Below are positions 42,389 through 49,436 of a stretch of 49,436 nt of DNA, piece by piece. The stretch covers positions 1-49,436 of the forward strand of contig NZ_JACIYP010000031.1 of assembly GCF_014359905.1 (NCBI RefSeq). Reading direction: 5' to 3'. Numbering within the stretch: the first letter of the stretch is position 1; each line of letters begins with the position of its first letter. The translations under genes were made by a program, and so were the position numbers. The DNA is from Hoeflea sp. GTDB lineage: Bacteria > Pseudomonadota > Alphaproteobacteria > Rhizobiales > Rhizobiaceae. The notes below the pieces were generated by a model. That model searched no databases. It was given only the letters and a program-made list of their open reading frames with translations, and was not told the DNA's origin.

Positions 42389-43675
42389 ATGGGTATTGCA
42401 ATCAAGCCCGCCTATTTCGGCAAGAGCGTTAAGACCGAGAACGTGGTCGACCACACGGTGCCGCCGGCAAGCTTGCGGGCCCAGAACCGGGACACCAGGA
42501 TCGATGCGCTCAGGGCGTTCTGCCTCATCACCATTTTTGTCAATCATGTGCCAGGCAATCCGTTTGAGCCGTTCAGCTCCAAGAATTTCGGCTTTTCCGA
42601 CGCCGCCGAAGCCTTTGTGCTGATCTCCGGGGTCTCCGCCGCCTATGCCTACGGGTTGAAGTTCCAGCCCGGCAGCCGATTGCTCACGGCAATCCGGGCG
42701 TTGAGACGTGCCGGGGTGCTGTACGTCGCCCATCTTGTCTCGACGCTGGCGACGCTTGGCATTTTCGCCCTTATCTCGCTCACCTATGCGGCGCCAGAAT
42801 TGCTCGACACCATCAACATCGGGCCGTTGATCACCGACACGGCGAGGGGCTTGTTGGGACTTGTCACGCTCGGCCATCAGCTGGGCTACAACAATATTCT
42901 GTCGATGTATGGCGTGATCCTGCTGATGCTGCCGTTGTTCCTGCTCATTTCCCGCTGGGGTATTGCCGTGATGCTGGCGGCTTCGGGCGCGCTTTGGTTG
43001 GTGTGCGGACTGTTCCTCGTGGCGCTGCCCACTTATCCCGGCGGCAATTTCTGGTTCATCAATCCGCTGTCGTGGCAATTCCTGTTTGTCATCGGCATGG
43101 CGGCAAACATGCATGTGCGGCGCGGCGGCCGGATTCCGGTTTCGGGCACGCTGCAGCTCCTGAGCGTCTTCTATCTGCTGCTGTCGCTTGCCTGGGTGAA
43201 GGTGCCGCTCTGGGGCCTTGATGTTTCCTTCGGCCTTCCAGCGGTTCTCACCGGCTTCGACAAGACGTTCCTGTCTGTCTCGCGGCTCATCCATGTTCTG
43301 GCCATGGCCTATCTGCTGGTCACGGTGCCCGCCCTGTCCAATCTCTGGCGGGTGGGACGCCGCAATCCTCTCGCGGTCATGGGCCGTCATGCCCTGCCGG
43401 TGTTCATTGCCGGCACGCTGCTCGCGATGCTGGCGCAGGCCTGGACCATGACCCATGCGAGCAGCCAGGCGGCGCTCGGCCTGATCGTTCTTGCCGGCCT
43501 CGTGGCCCAGGCGGCGCTCGCCTATTACCTTGAATGGCTCGACAGCCTGAAGGCCGCGGCCAAACGCCCTGTGGCCGATAGGCAGTCGGTTCCTGCTGCC
43601 GGTGCACCGCTGGCCGCAAGCATGCCTGTGCCGGAACCGCGGGCAACCACGGCATCGACGGTTCGGGCTGCGTGA
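42389..43675 (+). CDS. opgC: OpgC-type membrane acyltransferase for periplasmic glucans
   Basis: This is a 428-residue integral membrane protein with about ten helices. OpgC proteins add succinyl groups to osmoregulated periplasmic glucans. The family opening RIDALRAFCLITIFVNHVPGNP (read from about 38) and the segments GFSDAAEAFVLISGVSAAYAYG and FWFINPLSWQFLFVIGM are present. The conserved His near the start (VNHVPG) and Asp/Glu (DAAEAF) are likely catalytic. The cytoplasmic C-terminal tail (from 393) is Pro/Ala-rich. Lying 4 bases behind ndvA, it most likely modifies the cyclic glucan that NdvA exports. Confidence 0.9.
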   Translation: MGIAIKPAYFGKSVKTENVVDHTVPPASLRAQNRDTRIDALRAFCLITIFVNHVPGNPFEPFSSKNFGFSDAAEAFVLISGVSAAYAYGLKFQPGSRLLTAIRALRRAGVLYVAHLVSTLATLGIFALISLTYAAPELLDTINIGPLITDTARGLLGLVTLGHQLGYNNILSMYGVILLMLPLFLLISRWGIAVMLAASGALWLVCGLFLVALPTYPGGNFWFINPLSWQFLFVIGMAANMHVRRGGRIPVSGTLQLLSVFYLLLSLAWVKVPLWGLDVSFGLPAVLTGFDKTFLSVSRLIHVLAMAYLLVTVPALSNLWRVGRRNPLAVMGRHALPVFIAGTLLAMLAQAWTMTHASSQAALGLIVLAGLVAQAALAYYLEWLDSLKAAAKRPVADRQSVPAAGAPLAASMPVPEPRATTASTVRAA

Positions 43676-43712
43676 TTGGGGGATGCGGGGGATTGAATGG
43701 CAAGCCGCTGCC

Positions 43713-44468
43713 TCAATAGCGGATGAACCGCCTTTCAAGCAGGACGACGACCGTGAAGATGGCGATCGACAGCGATGACGACAGCACGATCGCGGCGTAG
43801 AGGCGGTCGGATTGATAGTTGAAGGTCGCCTGGATGATCAGCGCGCCGAGCCCTTTGTCGGAGCCGATCCACTCGCCGACGATCGCGCCGATGACGGCGG
43901 TGGCCGAGGCGATGCGCAGCGAGGAAAACAGCATCGGCAACGCGCGTGGAAGGCGCAGGCGCCAGAACACTTCCCACCGCGACGAGGACAGCACGCGAAA
44001 CAGCTCGTGTTCGTTGGCGCTGGCTGAATCGAGGCCGCGGATCATGTTCACCAGGGTCGGGAAGAAGCAGATCACGGCGGCAATCACGATCTTCGGCGTC
44101 ATTCCGAGCCCGAAGATCAGGATGATGACCGGCGACAGCGCCAGGATCGGAATGGTGTTGAAGAACAGCACGACAGGAAAATAGGCCGCCTGCAGCAGAC
44201 GGCTGTGGACGAAGGCGATGGCCATCACCACGGCGGCCGCATTGCCGATGACGAAGCCGGCCGTGGCTTCGATGACGGTCGGCGTGAGGTTGCTCATCAG
44301 CAGCGGCCACTGGCGCTGGAAGACGGTGGCGATCGCCGTGGGCGTCGGCACGATGTAGCCGGGCACGCCGGCGAGCGGCAACAGGAACTGCCAGGCCAGC
44401 AGGATGGAGGCGATGCCGAAGACGGGCAGAAGCGCCTCGGCGATCGGGGGCAGGGTGGTGCGGTTCAT
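43713..44468 (-). CDS. ABC transporter permease (TauC/SsuC/ThiX type)
   Basis: This is a 251-residue permease with about six helices. The family EAA-like segment is clear (FRVLSSSRWEVFWRLRLPRALP near 160), together with GAIVGEWIGSDKGLGALI, which is typical of the taurine/sulfonate/thiamine-precursor group. ATG 44468 overlaps the stop of the ATPase gene by 4 bases. It is the last gene of a six-gene minus-strand operon; its end faces opgC, 37 bases away, with no obvious terminator between. Confidence 0.9.
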   Translation of the reverse strand: MNRTTLPPIAEALLPVFGIASILLAWQFLLPLAGVPGYIVPTPTAIATVFQRQWPLLMSNLTPTVIEATAGFVIGNAAAVVMAIAFVHSRLLQAAYFPVVLFFNTIPILALSPVIILIFGLGMTPKIVIAAVICFFPTLVNMIRGLDSASANEHELFRVLSSSRWEVFWRLRLPRALPMLFSSLRIASATAVIGAIVGEWIGSDKGLGALIIQATFNYQSDRLYAAIVLSSSLSIAIFTVVVLLERRFIRY

Positions 44469-45238
44469 GAGGCAAGTTCCAATGCGGCACGCATGGTGGC
44501 CATCGCCGCAACGATATCGGGATCCTCGCGCCGGCAGCGGTTGCCGTCCTGCTTGACCGGCCGCAGGTCGTGATCGAGCAGCAGCCGGCCGGGATTGGCC
44601 GAAAGCACCAGCACGCGCTCGCCGAGATAGACGGCCTCGGCGATGGAATGGGTGACGAACAGGATCGTCGCGCCCGTGCGCCGCCACAGGTTGAGCAATT
44701 CGTCGTTGAGCCGGTCGCGCGTGATCTCGTCGAGCGCGCCGAACGGTTCGTCCATCAAGAGCAGCCTCGGCTCGCCGAGCAGCGCACGGGCAATGGCGAC
44801 GCGCTGGCGCTGCCCGCCCGAAAGTTGGTGAGGAAACCGGTCGGCGAGTTCGCCGAGCCCCATCATGTCGAGCAGATCGTCGGTGCGATCCTCGATCCTG
44901 CGCGTCAGGCTCGCCTGGCCGACGTCCAGCGGCAGCCGGATGTTGTCGCGCACGCTGCGCCAGGGAAGCAGGGTGGAATCCTGGAAGACGAAGCCGACGT
45001 CTCGCCGCGAGCGCACCGCGCTCGGCGCCTCGCCAAGCACGGATATGCGGCCGGCGAGCGGATCGAGCAGATCCGCCACGACCCGCAGGAAAGTGGACTT
45101 GCCGCACCCCGACGGGCCGAGGATCGTCAGCAGCGCCCCGGTCTCGACGGTCAGGTCGAGGCCCGAAAGGACCGTAAGGGTCCTGTCGCCGCTCCGATAG
45201 CCGGCGTCGAGCGCCTGCGCTTCAATCGCGATTTCCAT
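44465..45238 (-). CDS. ABC transporter ATPase (TauB/SsuB type)
   Basis: This is a 257-residue ATPase with Walker A GPSGCGKST (about 42-50), Q-loop VFQDSTLLPWRSV, signature LSGGQRQR, Walker B LLLMDEPFGALDE and H-loop VTHSIAEA. The sequence is typical of the sulfonate/nitrate/thiamine-precursor subgroup. The C-terminus is slightly longer than usual and Arg/Asp-rich. It lies 16 bases behind the binding-protein gene and overlaps the permease gene. Confidence 0.92.
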   Translation of the reverse strand: MEIAIEAQALDAGYRSGDRTLTVLSGLDLTVETGALLTILGPSGCGKSTFLRVVADLLDPLAGRISVLGEAPSAVRSRRDVGFVFQDSTLLPWRSVRDNIRLPLDVGQASLTRRIEDRTDDLLDMMGLGELADRFPHQLSGGQRQRVAIARALLGEPRLLLMDEPFGALDEITRDRLNDELLNLWRRTGATILFVTHSIAEAVYLGERVLVLSANPGRLLLDHDLRPVKQDGNRCRREDPDIVAAMATMRAALELAS

Positions 45239-45254
45239 GCGCCTCTCCCCGCCG

Positions 45255-46301
45255 TCAGGCGGGTCGGTCGAGCTTGGGCCGCTCGGCCGCCGTCATCTCG
45301 AGGATGGCCGTGGTCTGCACCTCCGCAAGCGATGGACGTCCGTTGGGATACTGGCCGATCTCGTCGAAGAGCGCGATCTGCTCCTCGATCGAGGCAGGAT
45401 CGAAGGTGGCCCAGCCGTCGCGCGCGGTGTCGGCGTCGAAGCTCAGGCGGTTGATCAGGTCGACGGTCTTCAATTCCCAGTCCTTGTCGATCTCGGGCTG
45501 CGCCGCAACCAGCGTCTCGACCGCCGCTTCCGGGTTGGCGTGGGTCCATTCCCAGCCCTTCGCCGCTGCACGAAGATACTTGGCAAGCAGTTCGGGATTC
45601 TCTTCCAGCACCGTGTCGGTGGCGAAATAGACATTGGCGTAGGATTTGAGGCCGAGATCGCTCAGCAGAACGTCGACGCGGTCGTCGCCGACCACGCTTA
45701 GCGCCTGGGTGTTGGTGATCCATCCTCCGATCGCGTCAACCTCGCCGCGCACCAGCGGGCCCTTGTCGAAGCCGACATTGATGATGGTCATGTCGTTGAT
45801 GTCGATGCCGTTCTTGGCAGCCACCGCATCCATGGCGAACCGCGCCGTTGGCTGGATGCCGATCTTCTTGCCCTTCAGGTCGGCGACCGTTCGGATCGGG
45901 TTGCCGGGTTTGGAGGTCAGTGCGTAGGGCCCGGTGCGGAACCCGCAGGCGAAGATCTTGACCGGCACGCCGCTGGCCCGGGCGGCGTAGAGCTGCGGCG
46001 TCTCGGAGAACTGGCCGAGCTGGGCCGAACCGGAAATGACCGGCGGAACAGTGGCCGAGTTGGGGCCGCCGGGGCTGAATTCGACGGCGAGCCCCGCCTC
46101 CTCGAAATAGCCCCTGGACAGGGCGACGACATCGCCGATCTGGCCGTTCGACATCAGCCAGTCGAACTGGATGACGACCTTGTCGGCGGCATGCGCACTG
46201 CCGGAAAAGAGCTGCATGCCCGGCCCGAAGGCCGCCAGTGCGGCGCCCGCCCGCAGCAAGGAACGGCGGCTGATATTTGGTCTGAAAATGTTCCCACTCA
46301 T
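45255..46301 (-). CDS. Tat-exported ABC binding protein (NMT1/THI5-like)
   Basis: This is a 348-residue solute-binding protein with a twin-arginine signal (SRRSLLRAGAALA at 11-23, cleavage after S-A-H-A). The mature part reads KVVIQFDWLMSNGQIGDVVAL, typical of the ThiY/NMT1-like family that includes binders of thiamine precursors, nitriles, sulfonates and aromatic acids. ATG 46301 is chosen for the AGGAG upstream and because the Tat motif follows closely. Export in folded form may reflect a bound cofactor or fast folding. The ligand is unknown; operon partners suggest a hydroxy or keto acid (inference). Confidence 0.9.
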   Translation of the reverse strand: MSGNIFRPNISRRSLLRAGAALAAFGPGMQLFSGSAHAADKVVIQFDWLMSNGQIGDVVALSRGYFEEAGLAVEFSPGGPNSATVPPVISGSAQLGQFSETPQLYAARASGVPVKIFACGFRTGPYALTSKPGNPIRTVADLKGKKIGIQPTARFAMDAVAAKNGIDINDMTIINVGFDKGPLVRGEVDAIGGWITNTQALSVVGDDRVDVLLSDLGLKSYANVYFATDTVLEENPELLAKYLRAAAKGWEWTHANPEAAVETLVAAQPEIDKDWELKTVDLINRLSFDADTARDGWATFDPASIEEQIALFDEIGQYPNGRPSLAEVQTTAILEMTAAERPKLDRPA

Positions 46302-46369
46302 TGGTTCGACTCCTGTCGGTTTGCGAGTATTGGCTCTCGCTTGGTTTGTTGCCAGATATGGCCGCCGGA

Positions 46370-46816
46370 TCATTCCGCCGGTTTGAATTCCTCGTGGTAG
46401 TCTCCCGGGCCTTCGCCGATCCAGGCGTAGAGTTCCCAAAGCGTGTCGTCCGGATCGGTGAAGTAGACGCAGCGCGCGTTCCAGACATAGTCGGCCGGTG
46501 CGCCGTAGAAGGGGACGCCGCGCGCAGAGAGCTCGTCGTAGAGCCGGTCTATGTCGGCCGCGTCATCCAGTTGCATGGCGACGCAGGCCTTGTGCGCGCC
46601 GGCGGGCGCGCGCTTGTTCGAGACGCCGCAATGGGCGTTGATGTGGTCGAGCTCCCATGCGGCGAGCGTGAGGCCCTCATTGTAGAAATCGGCGAACCCC
46701 TCCGCCTTGCGTCGCAGCTTGAAGCCGAGCTTGTTCACGTAGAAGTCGACCGTGCGTTCGATGTCCTCGACGAGGAGGCAGACGTCGGTGATCTTGTGAG
46801 CTTGGCCAAGCGGCAT
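46370..46816 (-). CDS. VOC-family protein (glyoxalase/dioxygenase fold)
   Basis: This is a 148-residue single vicinal-oxygen-chelate domain pair. The strands KITDVCLLVEDIERTVDFYV and KLGFKLRRKA open it, and CVYFTDPDDTLWELYAW closes it, with the final Glu a likely metal ligand. His66 or His69 region (ELDHINAHCG) is the other candidate. Such proteins may be lyases, isomerases or resistance proteins, so the reaction is open. ATG 46816 has AGGAG 8 bases upstream. It is translated just after the GntR gene (4-base gap) in the same operon. Confidence 0.85.
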   Translation of the reverse strand: MPLGQAHKITDVCLLVEDIERTVDFYVNKLGFKLRRKAEGFADFYNEGLTLAAWELDHINAHCGVSNKRAPAGAHKACVAMQLDDAADIDRLYDELSARGVPFYGAPADYVWNARCVYFTDPDDTLWELYAWIGEGPGDYHEEFKPAE

Positions 46817-46820
46817 GGGG

Positions 46821-47558
46821 CTACTCCTGGATTTCGATGGACGGGGAGGGGGCAAGCCGGACGCCGACGCGTTCGGCCGCACCCGTGATGTGGGCGCGCA
46901 TGGCATCGGCCGCGGCGCTTGCATCGCCGGCTGCGAGCGCATCGTAGATGCGCACATGTTCGCCGACATTGACCTCGATGAGGTCGTGCAGCGGGTTGGT
47001 CAGGCGGGCATAATGGATCGACTGGCGGATCTGCTCGCAGACGAAAGAGATGAAGGTGTGGATATAGGCGTTGTTGGTTGCCCGGGCGATTTCCCGATGG
47101 AAGAGCAGGTCGGCGTCGATGCTGCCTTCCTCCCAGCGTTCCTCGCCGCCCATGCGGTCCAGCGCCGCCTTGATGGCGTCGAGATGCGACTGGTCGCGGC
47201 GCGCGGCGGCGAGGGCGGCCGCTTCGGTCTCCAGGATACGACGCAGTTCGAACAGCCGCTCCATATTGGCGTCGAGCTTCAGCGCTTCGCGGTCGATGCG
47301 GATCGCGGCGCGCTGCTCTGGCGCGAGCACGAAGGCGCCGACCCCCTGGCGCGCCTCGACCACCCCGTCGGCGCGGAGCTGGGCGATGGCCTCGCGCACC
47401 ACGTTGCGGCTCACGCCGAACTTTTCGGCAAGCTGATTCTCCGTGGGCAGACGCGCGCCGGGATTCAATCCTCCCGTTTCGATTTCGCGGTTGAGCAGCG
47501 ACGCCACCCGCAGCGGCAGCGCCTCGAACGGGGCGATGAAGGGAGAGCGCGCTTTCAT
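46821..47558 (-). CDS. GntR-family regulator (FadR subfamily)
   Basis: This is a 245-residue regulator. The N-terminal winged HTH (about 15-78; LPTENQLAEKFGVSRNVVREA with the following RADGVVEARQG wing) and the helical FCD ligand domain (about 100-230) are complete. The FCD metal-site residues appear as Asp in DADLLFHREIA and His further on (VGEHVRIY, MRAHITGA). FCD regulators commonly sense hydroxy or keto acids such as lactate or glycolate, consistent with the dehydrogenase gene it overlaps by 4 bases. It probably represses its own operon. Confidence 0.92.
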   Translation of the reverse strand: MKARSPFIAPFEALPLRVASLLNREIETGGLNPGARLPTENQLAEKFGVSRNVVREAIAQLRADGVVEARQGVGAFVLAPEQRAAIRIDREALKLDANMERLFELRRILETEAAALAAARRDQSHLDAIKAALDRMGGEERWEEGSIDADLLFHREIARATNNAYIHTFISFVCEQIRQSIHYARLTNPLHDLIEVNVGEHVRIYDALAAGDASAAADAMRAHITGAAERVGVRLAPSPSIEIQE

Positions 47559-49006
47559 GGGAATTCCTCGTTCGGCGGCAGCAGGCAGCCGGGGTTCATC
47601 AGACCTTCGGGATCGAAGGCCGATTTGATGGCGGCAACGAGCAGCCGGTGAACGGGCGACAGGCCCGTCCAGATGACGTCGCGGCGCGAACGCCCGACGC
47701 CATGCTCGGCGCTGATCGAGCCGCCGAATCCGCCAACGACCGCATAAAGGCCGTCGGTGATGTCCCGCCCCTCTTTGCGCGCAGCGTCCTCATCCAGCCC
47801 GGCAGGCGGCAGAACATTGAAGTGAATGTTGCCGTCGCCGGCATGGCCGTAGGCCTGCGGCAGCCAGGCTGGGTGGTTCGCGGCCACGAAGGCCCGAGCG
47901 CTGTCGACAAGACGCGGAATGTCGCCAAGCCGAACCGAGAGATCGGTGCGCACGTGATAGCCGCGGCGGACCTGGCCCTCGACCAGCCCCTCGCGGATTG
48001 CCCAGAAGGCGCGGGCCTGCGATCCGCTTCGGGCCATGACCGCATCCAGGATCAGCCCGCTCTCGAGCGATTGCTGCAGCAGCGTCTCGACCAGGGCAGC
48101 GAGGTCGATCGCCTCGCTCGAGGCGCATTCGAGGATGACATGGACCGGCGCTTTTTCATCGACGGGCGTGACGAGTCCGGGATTGATGAGGCGCGCCGAG
48201 GGCAGGCATTCCGCGCCGATGACCTCAAAGCCTGTCAGCAGGTCGGAACAGACGCCGCGGGCCCGGGCGAAAAGCTGCATCGCATCGGCGAATGACCGCA
48301 GGCCGACATAGGCGGTCTCGGTGCGGCGGGGCAGCGGAAAAAGCTTCAATTCGACGCCGGTTATGACGCCCAGCGTGCCTTCGGCGCCGATGAAGAGCTG
48401 CTTGAGGTCATATCCGCGGTTGTCCTTGCGCAGGCCGGTCATGCCGTTCCAGACCTCGCCGTCGGGCAGGACCACTTCCAGCCCCAGGATCAGGTCGCGG
48501 GCCATGCCGTAGCGCAGCACGTTGATGCCGCCGGCATTGGTGGCCGCGTTGCCGCCGATCTGGCAGCTCCCTTGTGCGCCGAGCGCCAGCGGAAACAGCC
48601 GGTCGGCGGCTTCCGCCGTGTCCTTGATATGCTGCAGCGTGCAGCCTGCGTCGGCGCAGATTGAATAGCCGGCTGGATCGATCGCCCGGACCCTGTTCAT
48701 CCGCTCGAGGCTGAGAATGATGGGCGCCTGGGCCAGTGCTCCGAAGCCGCCACCGACGAGGCCGGTGTTGCCGCCCTGCGGCACAACGCCGAGATGGTGG
48801 ATGCGGCAGAGACGGATCGCGGCTTGAACCTCTGCGACGCTGGCCGGGCGCAGAACGGCGAGCGCGGAGCCGGGTGTGTCGCCCGCCCAATCGACGAGGT
48901 AGCGCGCCATGTCGGCAGGCGCGTCGATCACGCCGGCCGGCCCAAGCAGGTCCCTTGCCGCGGCGATCGCGGCGTGGTCTCCGGTCTGTCGGCGAGGCAG
49001 TCCCAT
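47555..49006 (-). CDS. FAD-linked D-2-hydroxyacid dehydrogenase
   Basis: This is a 483-residue flavoprotein of the GlcD/D-2-hydroxyglutarate/D-lactate dehydrogenase family. The FAD-binding PCMH domain has the VVPQGGNTGLVGGG motif (about 74-87) and GNAATNAGGINVLRYG (about 152). The FAD_oxidase_C domain ends with the metal-binding YGHAGDGNIHFNV (about 389) and SAEHGVGR (about 436), both intact. It oxidises a D-2-hydroxyacid to the 2-oxoacid and passes electrons to a quinone or ETF; the exact substrate is open. It is the first gene of the six-gene operon, its stop overlapping the GntR start (ATGA). Confidence 0.92.
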   Translation of the reverse strand: MGLPRRQTGDHAAIAAARDLLGPAGVIDAPADMARYLVDWAGDTPGSALAVLRPASVAEVQAAIRLCRIHHLGVVPQGGNTGLVGGGFGALAQAPIILSLERMNRVRAIDPAGYSICADAGCTLQHIKDTAEAADRLFPLALGAQGSCQIGGNAATNAGGINVLRYGMARDLILGLEVVLPDGEVWNGMTGLRKDNRGYDLKQLFIGAEGTLGVITGVELKLFPLPRRTETAYVGLRSFADAMQLFARARGVCSDLLTGFEVIGAECLPSARLINPGLVTPVDEKAPVHVILECASSEAIDLAALVETLLQQSLESGLILDAVMARSGSQARAFWAIREGLVEGQVRRGYHVRTDLSVRLGDIPRLVDSARAFVAANHPAWLPQAYGHAGDGNIHFNVLPPAGLDEDAARKEGRDITDGLYAVVGGFGGSISAEHGVGRSRRDVIWTGLSPVHRLLVAAIKSAFDPEGLMNPGCLLPPNEEFP

Positions 49007-49064
49007 GCGCTTCCCATGATCTCGGCTGAACGATCAGCAATCACCTTCGAAGCCTATGATAGGG

Positions 49065-49381
49065 TCATCCTACAACTTGGCAAGAGCAAAGTTGTTCCCC
49101 GCGCACCAAGTCCGCCTGCACCGGCTTCATGGTTCGCTCCTGCATGCGGGACTTCCTGGTCATCGTGCGTGGCCAGGCTGCCAATCGGCCGGCATAAGCA
49201 TCGCGCTTGCTCGGTCGCTCAGAACCGTGAACTTCGGCTCCCACCGTCAAAGGGCAGAAACCTGCGAATGGTGTTCCGGGACAGGCCGGTCCCGCGATCA
49301 ATCTCCCGGATCGATGCCTTCGCTCGAAAAAACGCCAGCGTCCGATCACGCTCAATAAGACCATGTCGATCGCTCCGTATC
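49065..49381 (-). pseudogene. Frameshifted remnant of IS21-family istA
   Basis: On the minus strand one frame reads IREIDRGTGLSRNTIRRFL, the HTH of IS21 IstA, and then meets a stop near 49219. A second frame continues ERPSKRDAYAGRLAAW and then KSRMQERTMK..QADLV, which follows the IstA pattern (ERPSKLDPY..KL....SRKQRRT.KQ..ADL). So at least one frameshift separates the two halves, and the gene breaks off at about 49065. No istB or terminal repeats are seen inside the window. The bases 49007-49064 and 49382-49436 hold nothing else recognisable. Confidence 0.7.
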
Positions 49382-49436
49382 CCCCGCTGAAGACACGCAG
49401 GACAAGGTTCAAACAGGGGCCAATGCTCAATCGAAA

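Noticed and set aside
40603..42405. Minus-strand 600-codon frame opposite ndvA
   Set aside because: Mirror of the ndvA coding sequence, with His/Gln-rich nonsense composition.
42179..43738. Minus-strand 519-codon frame opposite opgC
   Set aside because: Mirror of a typical multi-helix membrane protein gene; highly charged, no domain.
1..49436. CRISPR array or intact prophage
   Set aside because: No regularly spaced repeats and no phage structural, integrase or lysis genes were seen.

Overview
The window is GC-rich, densely coded DNA of an alphaproteobacterium, most likely from the Hyphomicrobiales (Rhizobiaceae/Hoeflea-like). The DUF721 - DsbA-like lipoprotein - smc order, a clear NdvA (cyclic beta-1,2-glucan exporter) next to an OpgC-type glucan modification gene, an 890-residue pyruvate phosphate dikinase and a DUF1127 protein all fit that group. 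The genus is inference.

Layout. 0.2-5.7 kb is a core block (DUF721 protein, DsbA-like lipoprotein, SMC, a small secreted protein). 5.8-6.9 kb is a RES/Xre toxin-antitoxin pair with a perfect 12-bp inverted repeat at the antitoxin start. 7-12 kb holds a WbpE-like sugar aminotransferase, a DUF1127 gene joined to the tail of a decayed LysR gene, and ppdK. 12-15 kb holds a YeeE/YedE sulfur transporter convergent with a two-subunit aconitase X. 15-18.6 kb is housekeeping (DUF1499 protein, metallo-hydrolase, bioY with a terminator, tRNA-Gln). 18.6-20 kb is AT-richer, with one outer-membrane beta-barrel gene.

20-31.2 kb is the most interesting part. It is an aromatic-acid catabolic region: a MobA-type 3-hydroxybenzoate 4-hydroxylase, a divergent MarR regulator, a TRAP transporter, a LysR regulator with two tandem HTH domains, a DUF1932 Rossmann protein, and a divergent operon of galB (4-oxalomesaconate hydratase), a VOC-type (type I) extradiol dioxygenase, galC (CHA aldolase) and galD (4-oxalomesaconate tautomerase). 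The lower pathway is that of gallate. The only ring-cleavage enzyme present is XylE-like, not a LigB-type gallate or protocatechuate dioxygenase, and it appears to carry Tyr in place of the second-sphere acid/base His. No LigC or LigI is present. A hydroxybenzoate (3,5-dihydroxybenzoate is my favoured guess) going through a gallate-like triol to pyruvate and oxaloacetate would need only these genes. Candidate operators for both regulators can be seen.

31.2-32 kb is a scar with a truncated gene and a frameshifted IS3 orfA. 32-39.8 kb is a LuxR-type regulator followed by a polyamine-type ABC importer, a NylB-like serine hydrolase and a YtcJ-like amidohydrolase, probably one uptake-and-hydrolysis unit. 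39.8-40.6 kb contains another transposase scrap. 40.6-43.7 kb is ndvA-opgC. 43.7-49 kb is a tightly packed minus-strand operon: FAD-linked 2-hydroxyacid dehydrogenase, GntR regulator, VOC protein and a TauABC/ThiXYZ-type importer. The right edge is an IS21 istA remnant.
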